Source of the DNA: Pseudomonadota bacterium
Lineage (GTDB): Bacteria; Pseudomonadota; Gammaproteobacteria; Burkholderiales; Ferrovaceae
Length of the DNA stretch: 5,323 bases
Direction: 5' to 3'
Assembly: GCA_021828575.1 (NCBI GenBank)
Contig: JAJZEL010000150.1
Coordinates: 1-5,323 of the forward strand
How positions within the stretch are numbered: position 1 is the first letter of the stretch; every line of letters begins with the position of its first letter. The notes beneath the pieces were generated by a model that was given only the letters and a program-made list of their open reading frames with translations, made no database searches and had not been told where the DNA came from. Below, in pieces: positions 1 through 5,323 of this stretch. The translations under genes were made by a program, and so were the position numbers.

Positions 1-113
1 CCTCTGATGAACAGGGTATCCGGCCCATCGTGCAATTCCCTCAGAAGGGGCGGAAATGACACGTGATCCTTGTGGAATCGGGAGAATTCCGTGGTATCGA
101 GACGGGCTTTCAA
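1..113 (-). CDS. dprA: DprA/Smf-like DNA-processing protein, N-terminal fragment (window edge)
   Basis: Reading the minus strand from a TTG at 113 gives 37 open codons that run off the left edge. Residues 20-37 (FPPLLRELHDGPDTLFIR, then G) match the start of the DprA Rossmann-like domain, where the family carries YPPLLREIPDPPPVLFVRG-like sequence. DprA binds incoming single-stranded DNA and loads RecA during natural transformation; that is family knowledge. TTG is chosen because a perfect GGAGGT lies 10 bases upstream and an in-frame TGA lies about 14 codons further up; no ATG or GTG occurs between them. An ATT closer to the GGAGGT is a less likely start. Only about 19 residues precede the Rossmann part, whereas most DprA proteins have a helical SAM-like domain of roughly 70-100 residues there, so this looks like a short form. 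It is transcribed divergently from def. The family call rests on one short stretch. Confidence 0.7.
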   Translation of the reverse strand, partial: MKARLDTTEFSRFHKDHVSFPPLLRELHDGPDTLFIR

Positions 114-123
114 CGAAATGGGT

Positions 124-129
124 ACCTCC
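124..129 (-). promoter_or_regulatory. Shine-Dalgarno of the dprA-like gene
   Basis: The minus strand reads GGAGGT, a perfect anti-16S match, 10 bases before the TTG at 113. The spacing is slightly long but usable. It decides the start codon, because no ATG or GTG is available in frame between this site and the DprA motif, and it supports the view that translation truly begins here rather than further upstream inside def. Confidence 0.6.
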
Positions 130-136
130 GGGGATA

Positions 137-142
137 TATAAT
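137..142 (+). promoter_or_regulatory. Putative -10 box of the def operon
   Basis: TATAAT, an exact sigma-70 -10 consensus, stands 42 bases before the def ATG and would place the transcription start near 148-150 with a leader of about 36 bases. No convincing -35 hexamer is seen at 16-18 bp spacing (the region around 113-120 reads ACGAAATG), and there is no TGn extension. The box lies in an AT-rich spot (GATATATAAT) that contrasts with its GC-rich surroundings. It is the only clear promoter-like element ahead of the five-gene plus-strand run. Its minus-strand complement also contains TATATA, but that sits too close to the dprA ribosome binding site to serve that gene easily. Confidence 0.5.
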
Positions 143-157
143 GGCGTCATCCAACGG

Positions 158-176
158 TCATTTGTGCCTGAAATGA
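158..176. repeat. Small inverted repeat in the def leader
   Basis: TCATTT (158-163) and AAATGA (171-176) are perfect reverse complements separated by the 7-base spacer GTGCCTG. In RNA this would be a weak AT-rich hairpin whose right arm overlaps the only SD-like bases of def (GAG, 175-177). In DNA it could be a half-helical-turn-spaced operator. A six-base dyad can occur by chance, so only its position makes it worth listing. Confidence 0.3.
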
Positions 177-184
177 GCTGAACC

Positions 185-688
185 ATGGCCCTTCTCCCTA
201 TTCTTCGTTATCCGGACCCACGCCTGTATAAACGGGCGACCCCTGTCACTGAAGTGGACGACAACATTCGTGCCCTGGCCGACAACATGATCGAGACCAT
301 GCGGGCTGCTCATGGTGTCGGACTGGCGGCCACGCAGGTGGATGTTCACCTGCGTGTGATCGTGCTCGATGTGTCCGATGACCAGCAGCACCCACTGGTT
401 TTCATCAATCCGGTCCTGGTGTCAGAGGAAGGCAGTTGCGAGCGGGAAGAAGGGTGTCTTTCCGTTCCCGGAATCTATGACTGGGTGGTCCGTGCGGAAC
501 GCGCCGAAGTGGAAGCCCTTGACAGGGAAGGAAGGTCTTTCAGGATAAAGGCAGAAGGCCTTATGGCCACCTGTTTACTGCACGAAATGGATCATCTGGA
601 AGGCAAGGTGTTCGTGGATTACCTGTCTCCTCTCAAGCAAAATCGCATCAAGACAAAAATGCGTAAACGGGCCAGGGAAACACTCTGA
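185..688 (+). CDS. def: Peptide deformylase
   Basis: Cytoplasmic metalloenzyme that removes the formyl group from the N-terminal methionine of nascent proteins as they leave the ribosome. The 167-residue product has all three family motifs: GVGLAATQ at 44-51, EGCLS at 89-93 and HEMDH at 133-137. The metal ligands are C91, H133 and H137 and the catalytic acid is E134, the same numbering as E. coli Def counted from Met1, and the length is nearly the same (169 in E. coli). ATG 185 gives the typical N-terminus MALLPILRYPDPRL; its SD is weak (GAG at 175-177). It is the first gene of the run and overlaps fmt by one base (TGATG). The residue before the HEMDH motif is Leu132, where bacterial type I enzymes nearly always have Gln; otherwise nothing is missing and the enzyme should be active. 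Confidence 0.97.
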   Translation: MALLPILRYPDPRLYKRATPVTEVDDNIRALADNMIETMRAAHGVGLAATQVDVHLRVIVLDVSDDQQHPLVFINPVLVSEEGSCEREEGCLSVPGIYDWVVRAERAEVEALDREGRSFRIKAEGLMATCLLHEMDHLEGKVFVDYLSPLKQNRIKTKMRKRARETL

Positions 689-1626
689 TGCGCGTCCTTT
701 TTGCCGGGACTCCGGAGTTTGCTGCCCGACATCTGGACGCGCTGGTTCAGGCCGGGCAGGAAGTGGTTGCCGTTCTGACCCAACCCGACCGACCTGCCGG
801 TCGCGGACAGCGCGTGGAGGCCAGTCCGGTAAAAAATCGGGCCTGGCAAGCCGGAATCCCGGTGTATCAACCGGAACATCTCAAGTCTTCTGAAGTCAGG
901 GAACTCATCAGGACGCTTGCACCCGACCTGATGGTGGTCGTTGCCTATGGTCTCCTGCTACCGGAAGCCATATTGCAATTGCCGCCTCTGGGGGCGGTCA
1001 ACGTGCATGCTTCACTGCTGCCGCGCTGGCGGGGCGCAGCCCCCATACAACGCGCTATCCAGGCGGGAGACTTGGAAACCGGGGTTTGCATCATGCAAAT
1101 GGAGGCAGGTCTTGATACCGGACCCGTGCTTGCAGAGCGCCGCTGCCCCATAGGACAGGACGACACTACAGGGCTTTTGCAGGATCGGTTGGCAGTGTTG
1201 GGAATGGAGGCACTGCTTGAGGTGCTGGACATCCTTGAGCGTGGACGCTGCCTGTCTGCCCGACCCCAGCCTGCGGAGGGCATTACCTACGCCCATAAGA
1301 TCTCCCGGGAAGACAGCATGATGAACTGGCAGGAAAGCGCCGATTTTCTGGAGCGGTCCATTCGTGCGTTCACGCCTTCCCCTGTGTCCCGGACCCTGTG
1401 GAACAGGCAGCCCCTCAAGGTCTGGGCAGCCGAGGTGGACAAGGGTGCATTGGGTACCGCCAGGCCGGGAACCATTCAAAGCGTGGAAGAAGACGGCATA
1501 GTGGTCGTTTGTGGTGAGGGGTTGCTCCGGTTGACCCGTTTGCAGAAGGCGGGAGGAAAACCCCTGTCTGTCCGGGAATTCCTGCGGGGCCATCCCCTGC
1601 GGGCTGGCGAACGGCTGGGGGCATGA
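688..1626 (+). CDS. fmt: Methionyl-tRNA formyltransferase
   Basis: Transfers a formyl group from 10-formyl-tetrahydrofolate to Met-tRNA(fMet), producing the initiator used in bacterial translation; it supplies the formyl group that Def later removes. The 312 residues begin MRVLFAGTPEFAARHLDAL, the classic Rossmann start. The tRNA-contacting loop follows at about 33-49 (PDRPAGRGQRV...SPVK). The catalytic signature NVHASLLPRWRGAAPIQ covers 105-121, with N105, H107 and D143 (in GLDTGPV) as the catalytic triad. The linker and the C-terminal tRNA-binding beta-barrel run from about 200 to the end. The RAFNP motif common at the start of that domain reads RAFTP here, a mild change. The length is normal (315 in E. 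coli). An AGGGA at 674-678 lies 9 bases before the ATG. The start overlaps the def stop by one base and the end overlaps rsmB by four, indicating coupled translation. Confidence 0.97.
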   Translation: MRVLFAGTPEFAARHLDALVQAGQEVVAVLTQPDRPAGRGQRVEASPVKNRAWQAGIPVYQPEHLKSSEVRELIRTLAPDLMVVVAYGLLLPEAILQLPPLGAVNVHASLLPRWRGAAPIQRAIQAGDLETGVCIMQMEAGLDTGPVLAERRCPIGQDDTTGLLQDRLAVLGMEALLEVLDILERGRCLSARPQPAEGITYAHKISREDSMMNWQESADFLERSIRAFTPSPVSRTLWNRQPLKVWAAEVDKGALGTARPGTIQSVEEDGIVVVCGEGLLRLTRLQKAGGKPLSVREFLRGHPLRAGERLGA

Positions 1627-2906
1627 TGCAGGAAATACAGCGTCTGGCGGTCAAGGCACTGGGGTTCGTCAGCGAAGGCCGGAATCTGGACCATGCGCTC
1701 ACCGAGGCGCGGAAACGGGCAAAGGGCGTGCTGACCGACCATCAGCGGGCTTCCCTGCAGGACACGGCCTACGGCACATTGCGTTTTCAGGGCGAGATCG
1801 ATGCCGTGCTTGAGCAATTGTTACGCAAGCGCCCGGCTGAACCGGCGCTCTATCATCTACTCCAGGTGGCCGCCTATCAGCTGCTGCATACGCGGAGTGC
1901 TCCGCATGCGGTAGTGAATTCTGCTGTGGAGGTGGCCACGCTCGTGAGCGGGGGTGCGGCAGCCCGTGGTTTCGTGAATGGGGTATTGCGCAGCCTCTTG
2001 CGGGAACGTGAATCCTTGGTTGAAAAAGCCCGCGGCACGGTGGAAGGCCGTTACAGCCATCCTGGCTGGTGGATAGAAAAACTCGTCAGCCAGCATCCTG
2101 ATGACTGGGAACGGATTCTCGAGATCTCGCAGGCGCACCCTCCTCTGACTTTGCGGGTCAACCGGCGACGTTGCAGCCCCGTCCAGTATGGGGAACGGTT
2201 GCAGAAGGCGGGCATCGTTCATACCTTGGTCGGGGAGTTCGGGGTGGTCCTTGAAAAACCCGTTCCCGTGGATCAGTTGCCCGGTTTTGAGCAGGGGGAT
2301 GTTTCCGTGCAGGACATGTCAGCGCAGTACGCTGCTCCCCTCCTCACATTGAGAACCGGTCAGCGTGTGCTGGATGCCTGTGCTGCGCCAGGCGGCAAAA
2401 CAGGGCATATTCTGGAACTGGGTAATCAGGTGACCGTTTGGGCCATTGAACAGAATGCAGGGCGCATGAAAAAACTGGAGGCCAACCTCCATCGGCTGGA
2501 ATTCACCGCTACCACGAAAGTGGCGGATGCCGCCGACCTTTCGTCCTGGTGGGACGGTACGCCTTTCGATCGCGTGTTGTTGGATGCCCCGTGCAGTGGT
2601 TCCGGTGTGGTGCGAAGACATCCGGACATCAAATGGTTGCGGCGACCGGAAGATCTGGTGTCCCTGGCAGTCACCCAAGCCTCCCTTCTTGACCGGTTGT
2701 GGTCCGTGTTGCGACCCGGGGGTCGGCTGGTTTATGCCACCTGTTCGCTGTTTCGGGAAGAAAACCAGGATCAGGTGACGTCTTTTCTGGAAAGACACCA
2801 GGATGTCCGGATGCTCCCCGTGGATATTCCCGTGGCCCGTAACGGTCAGATTCTTCCCGATCTCATTCATGACGGATTTTTTTATGCTCTTTTACAGAAA
2901 AACTGA
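1623..2906 (+). CDS. rsmB: 16S rRNA (cytosine(967)-C5)-methyltransferase RsmB
   Basis: SAM-dependent enzyme that makes m5C967 in 16S rRNA, close to the P site; also known as Sun or Fmu. The 427 residues compare with 429 in E. coli. Residues 1 to about 140 are the NusB-like RNA-binding domain (YGTLRF at 50-55, APHAVVNSAVEVA at 93-105, GFVNGVLR at 116-123). The methyltransferase domain follows, with SAM motif DACAAPGGKT at 251-260, acidic residues D302 and D321, DAPCSGSG at 321-328 with release cysteine C324, and ATCSL at 372-376 with nucleophile C374. The protein ends DGFFYALLQKN, typical for the family. The SAM-ribose loop reads IEQN (275-278), where relatives usually have an LDxD-type sequence. 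The start at 1623 gives an ATGA overlap with the fmt stop; the adjacent ATG at 1626 is equally possible. The SD is poor (GGGGG at 1617-1621), so translation probably depends on fmt. Confidence 0.97.
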   Translation: MMQEIQRLAVKALGFVSEGRNLDHALTEARKRAKGVLTDHQRASLQDTAYGTLRFQGEIDAVLEQLLRKRPAEPALYHLLQVAAYQLLHTRSAPHAVVNSAVEVATLVSGGAAARGFVNGVLRSLLRERESLVEKARGTVEGRYSHPGWWIEKLVSQHPDDWERILEISQAHPPLTLRVNRRRCSPVQYGERLQKAGIVHTLVGEFGVVLEKPVPVDQLPGFEQGDVSVQDMSAQYAAPLLTLRTGQRVLDACAAPGGKTGHILELGNQVTVWAIEQNAGRMKKLEANLHRLEFTATTKVADAADLSSWWDGTPFDRVLLDAPCSGSGVVRRHPDIKWLRRPEDLVSLAVTQASLLDRLWSVLRPGGRLVYATCSLFREENQDQVTSFLERHQDVRMLPVDIPVARNGQILPDLIHDGFFYALLQKN

Positions 2907-3447
2907 TTTCAAGGCCTGGGTACTGGCTTGGATGATGTTGTTCTTGGGGAGCATGGCCCACGCGGGGGGCATCGTGATGCAGGATGCCAAAGTGCAGACC
3001 ACCCGCGAAGGTTATTTCCTGGACGCGCGTTTCGACCTGCCCCTGACCCCGGCACTCGAAAGCGCCCTGACGCATGGCGTACCGCTGACCTTTACCCTGA
3101 CCATGGAGGTGACCGAGCCCCGATGGTACTGGTTCAACAGAACAGTTTACAGTCTCAGACAGGAACGACGGATCAGTTTCAATCCGTTGACGCGTGAGTA
3201 CCGTTTCACCATTGGCTCCCTTTACCTCAATTTTTCCACCCTGGACGATGCCCTGAAAGCCCTGGCACAGGTGAGTCACCAGCAATTCGCGGTACCTGGT
3301 GCCTTGGTGCCAGGGCGGCGCTACGACATCACGGCACAGTTGAAGCTGGAGATTTCCTTTCTGCCCAAGCCATTCCAAGTGGACGCCCTGTCTTCGGACG
3401 ACTGGAATTTGCAGTCCACTCCCTGGAACGGAACGTTGACGCCATGA
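2884..3447 (+). CDS. DUF4390-family exported protein of unknown function
   Basis: The 187-residue product begins with a clear Sec signal peptide: basic residues R5, K6 and K10, a hydrophobic core at about 11-24, and an AHA/GG cleavage site after residue 27. This supports ATG 2884 over in-frame ATGs at 2803 and 2869, which would add a charge-poor extension inside rsmB; a weak GGA lies 8 bases before it. The mature part fits the DUF4390 pattern, with FDLPLTPALESAL at 50-62, GVPLTF at 65-70, PRWYWFN at 79-85, NPLTREYRF at 100-108, and LPKPFQV...SSDDWNLQS at 160-178. No catalytic motif, cysteine or second membrane segment is seen, so it is likely a soluble periplasmic, mainly beta protein. It overlaps rsmB by 23 bases and the kinase gene by 4 (ATGA). 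In betaproteobacteria this family usually lies just before an NtrY-type kinase, so a role in that signalling pathway is plausible but unproven. Confidence 0.88.
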   Translation: MLFYRKTDFKAWVLAWMMLFLGSMAHAGGIVMQDAKVQTTREGYFLDARFDLPLTPALESALTHGVPLTFTLTMEVTEPRWYWFNRTVYSLRQERRISFNPLTREYRFTIGSLYLNFSTLDDALKALAQVSHQQFAVPGALVPGRRYDITAQLKLEISFLPKPFQVDALSSDDWNLQSTPWNGTLTP

Positions 3448-5323
3448 AATGGGTCATGACCAGCATTTTGCTGGCGGGAGCGGCCCTGCTTTACATGTTG
3501 TCCGAAGCGCCGGGAAATTCCTCGCTTTTTGCACAGCATTACCCGAGACTCCTGGCTTTTGGCGCGGGCGCCGCGCTGGTGCTCTTCGGGCTGATTTCAT
3601 ATCAGCTGTGGGTACTGTACGGAAAATATAAGAAAGGGGTTTTCGGTTCGAAGCTCACCTTGCGGCTGGTGGTGATTTTTGCTCTCATGGCCGTGTTGCC
3701 CGGTACGCTGGTTTACGGCATTTCCGTCAAATTCCTGTCTGACAGCATCGAATCCTGGTTCGATGTGAATGTGGATCACGCCCTGTCGTCCGGACTGGAT
3801 CTGGGCCGCATCACATTTGATAGCCTGCTTTCCGATCTGGCCCATAAAGGGGAAGCCATGTCGGCGCGCCTTTCAGAGAATCCGGGACTGGATGACACGG
3901 CGACCCTTTACTACCTCAGAGAGCAGTTCGGGGTTCAGGAAGCCACCTTGTTTTCGAAGGCAGGAAATGTCATCGCCTTTTCAAGTGCAGGCAGCAATGC
4001 CGTGGTTCCTGATGACATGCAGCTGGGCAGCCCCATCGTGCATCAGGTGCGTTCTCAGCGCGTATACCGCCAGGTGGAAACAGTGCCTGGAAAAGGGCTG
4101 TATCTGAGAGTGGTGGTGCCGGTGAACTCCCTGACCTATTCCGGTAGCTTGCGGGCCCTTCAGTTGATGGACCCGATTCCCCAGGTGCTGGCAGACAACG
4201 CCCAGAATGTTGAATCTGCCTACCAGGGCTACCAGGAACTGCTGCTGGCCAGGACGGGGCTCAAGCGGGTGTATGGCCTGAACCTGACGTTGGCCTTTTT
4301 GCTGACCCTGCTGGGCGCCATCGCGCTGGCCATCATGATATCCGAGCGTCTGGGGGCTCCGCTCGGAGCGTTGGCCGAAGGCACTCGTGCCATTGGCGAA
4401 GGAGAATATACCCAGATTTCCATGACCGTCAGCGATGATGAACTGGGTATGCTGACCCGATCTTTCAATGCCATGTCCCAACGTCTCCATGAAGCATCGG
4501 AAGCACGGTTGCAGGATCAGGAGCGGCTGCGGGCTGCCAAGGCGTATCAGGAAAGCATACTGTCCAATCTGTCTACCGGCGTGATTGTTTTTGACGAGCA
4601 TTTTCATCTGAAAAGTGCTAATCACAGTGCTGATGAATTATTGGGTGTCCATCGTGTCCAGGGCCTTGCCTTGGAGGGCTGGGGTGCGACGGCGTCCGAT
4701 CTTCATCCGATTGCTGACCGATTGGTGCAGGAATTCTACCGGGCCAGGGATGCCTTGTGGGAAGGTGACGTGGATTATTCCGGGCCATCGGGCAAGCGCA
4801 AGCTCCGTTTCCGTGGCACTCGACTTCCCGGTGACCATGGTGGGGATTTTGTTCTGGTGTTTGATGACATCACCCATGTGGTGCAGGTTCAGAGGGAGGC
4901 GGCATGGGGAGAGGTGGCGCGTCGCCTGGCCCATGAAATCAAGAATCCCCTGACCCCGATACAGTTGGCTGCAGAAAGGATGAGACTCAGGCTGTCGGAG
5001 CATCTTCCTGCCCAGGAGACCGATATCCTTGAACGGTCCACGGCCACCATTATCAACCAGGTGGAAGCGCTCAAGAACATGGTGAACGATTTTAGTGAGT
5101 ATGCGCGTTCGTCCCGTCTGGAAACTCGCAGCCTGGACTTGAATGTGCTGGTCAGGGAGGTCATGGTGCTCTATGAATCCATGGGAGATCGCATACAACT
5201 CAAGCTGGAAGAGGGATTGCCCAAACTGGATGGCGATCCCACTCGGCTGAGGCAGGTGATCCATAATCTGGTGCAAAACGCCCTGGATGCCCTTCAACAG
5301 CGACCAGAACCCAGGGTGGTCAT
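3444..5323 (+). CDS. ntrY: NtrY-like membrane sensor histidine kinase (3' end cut by window)
   Basis: The frame is open for 626 codons to the right edge; family members run to roughly 700-760. Membrane helices are at about 4-20, 35-58, 73-96 and 277-299. The basic loop at 61-70 fits positive-inside topology, leaving a periplasmic sensor region at about 97-272. The stretch SIESWFDVNVDHALSSGLDLG at about 101-121 is characteristic of NtrY-type kinases. Then come HAMP (about 300-352, ending DDELGMLTRSFNAMSQRL), a short coiled linker, PAS (about 370-475), and DHp with RRLAHEIKNPLTPIQLA. H497 is the phospho-acceptor, and E498 and N501 sit where phosphatase-competent kinases need them. The ATPase domain starts before the N box NLVQNALDA (608-616, key N612); the G boxes are outside the window. 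In other bacteria NtrY with NtrX controls nitrogen use or respiration in response to redox state. The signal here is unknown. The start overlaps the previous stop as ATGA, and the SD is weak. Confidence 0.93.
   Translation, partial: MKWVMTSILLAGAALLYMLSEAPGNSSLFAQHYPRLLAFGAGAALVLFGLISYQLWVLYGKYKKGVFGSKLTLRLVVIFALMAVLPGTLVYGISVKFLSDSIESWFDVNVDHALSSGLDLGRITFDSLLSDLAHKGEAMSARLSENPGLDDTATLYYLREQFGVQEATLFSKAGNVIAFSSAGSNAVVPDDMQLGSPIVHQVRSQRVYRQVETVPGKGLYLRVVVPVNSLTYSGSLRALQLMDPIPQVLADNAQNVESAYQGYQELLLARTGLKRVYGLNLTLAFLLTLLGAIALAIMISERLGAPLGALAEGTRAIGEGEYTQISMTVSDDELGMLTRSFNAMSQRLHEASEARLQDQERLRAAKAYQESILSNLSTGVIVFDEHFHLKSANHSADELLGVHRVQGLALEGWGATASDLHPIADRLVQEFYRARDALWEGDVDYSGPSGKRKLRFRGTRLPGDHGGDFVLVFDDITHVVQVQREAAWGEVARRLAHEIKNPLTPIQLAAERMRLRLSEHLPAQETDILERSTATIINQVEALKNMVNDFSEYARSSRLETRSLDLNVLVREVMVLYESMGDRIQLKLEEGLPKLDGDPTRLRQVIHNLVQNALDALQQRPEPRVV

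Noticed and set aside
141..176. Eleven-codon ORF (ATG 141 to TGA 174-176) ahead of def
   Set aside because: Its ATG overlaps the -10 box, so it would lie upstream of the likely transcription start, and it has no ribosome binding site on the plus strand.
1012..1593. Open frame of 193 codons on the minus strand inside fmt
   Set aside because: It lies wholly within fmt, which has every expected motif. The translation is rich in Pro, Gln, His and Arg and resembles no family, as expected of an antisense shadow in GC-rich coding DNA.
1893..1908. Short stem GCGGA-GTGC-TCCGC
   Set aside because: It has five base pairs within conserved NusB-like coding sequence and no T tract; it is best explained by codon composition.
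2711..2724. GC-rich palindrome CGACCCGGGGGTCG, a terminator-like stem
   Set aside because: It has a two-base loop, no following T run, and encodes the conserved RPGGRL of the RsmB methyltransferase domain.
2803..2883. Longer start for the DUF4390 gene at 2803 (or 2869)
   Set aside because: The extension would place 27 non-conserved residues ahead of a textbook signal peptide and would lie entirely inside the rsmB C-terminal coding region.
2449..3260. A possible frameshift or fusion between rsmB and the DUF4390 gene
   Set aside because: RsmB ends at its normal length with the conserved DGFFYA tail and a proper stop, and the next gene has its own signal peptide, so they are two intact genes.
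3981..5297. Two long minus-strand open frames (3981-4625 and 4638-5297)
   Set aside because: Both lie within the kinase gene, whose plus-strand product has continuous family motifs. The antisense products are low-complexity in His, Gln and Gly with no domain or ribosome binding site.

Overview
The window looks like ordinary chromosomal core sequence of a betaproteobacterium. The evidence is the gene order (def, fmt, rsmB, a DUF4390 secreted protein, then an NtrY-type sensor kinase) together with the sequence signatures of the DUF4390 protein and of the kinase's membrane region. The DNA is moderately GC-rich and codon use looks even across the genes. I cannot name a genus.

Layout. A divergent gene occupies bases 1-113 on the minus strand. 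It is the first 37 codons of a DprA-like DNA-processing protein, apparently a short form without the usual N-terminal helical domain. A 71-base intergenic gap follows. It holds a consensus TATAAT box, a perfect Shine-Dalgarno hexamer for the minus-strand gene, and a small inverted repeat overlapping the weak ribosome binding site of def. From 185 to the right edge, five plus-strand genes run head to tail without intergenic space: def (peptide deformylase), fmt (methionyl-tRNA formyltransferase), rsmB (16S rRNA m5C967 methyltransferase), a signal-peptide-bearing DUF4390 protein, and an ntrY-like histidine kinase cut by the window end. Successive overlaps are 1, 4, 23 and 4 bases, so this reads as one transcription unit with translational coupling.

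How the genes work together. Fmt formylates initiator Met-tRNA, Def removes the formyl group from the finished N-terminus, and RsmB methylates 16S rRNA near the P site, so the first three genes serve translation initiation and the ribosome. The last two serve the envelope: a small exported protein of unknown function, and a four-pass membrane kinase with periplasmic, HAMP, PAS, DHp and ATPase parts. The response regulator that normally partners such a kinase would lie just beyond the right edge.

I found no mobile element, tRNA, rRNA, CRISPR array, terminator or unrecognised multi-gene system. The points most worth a second look are the short DprA, the compact divergent promoter region with its dyad, the T7 run at the rsmB/DUF4390 junction, and the possible functional pairing of the DUF4390 protein with the kinase.
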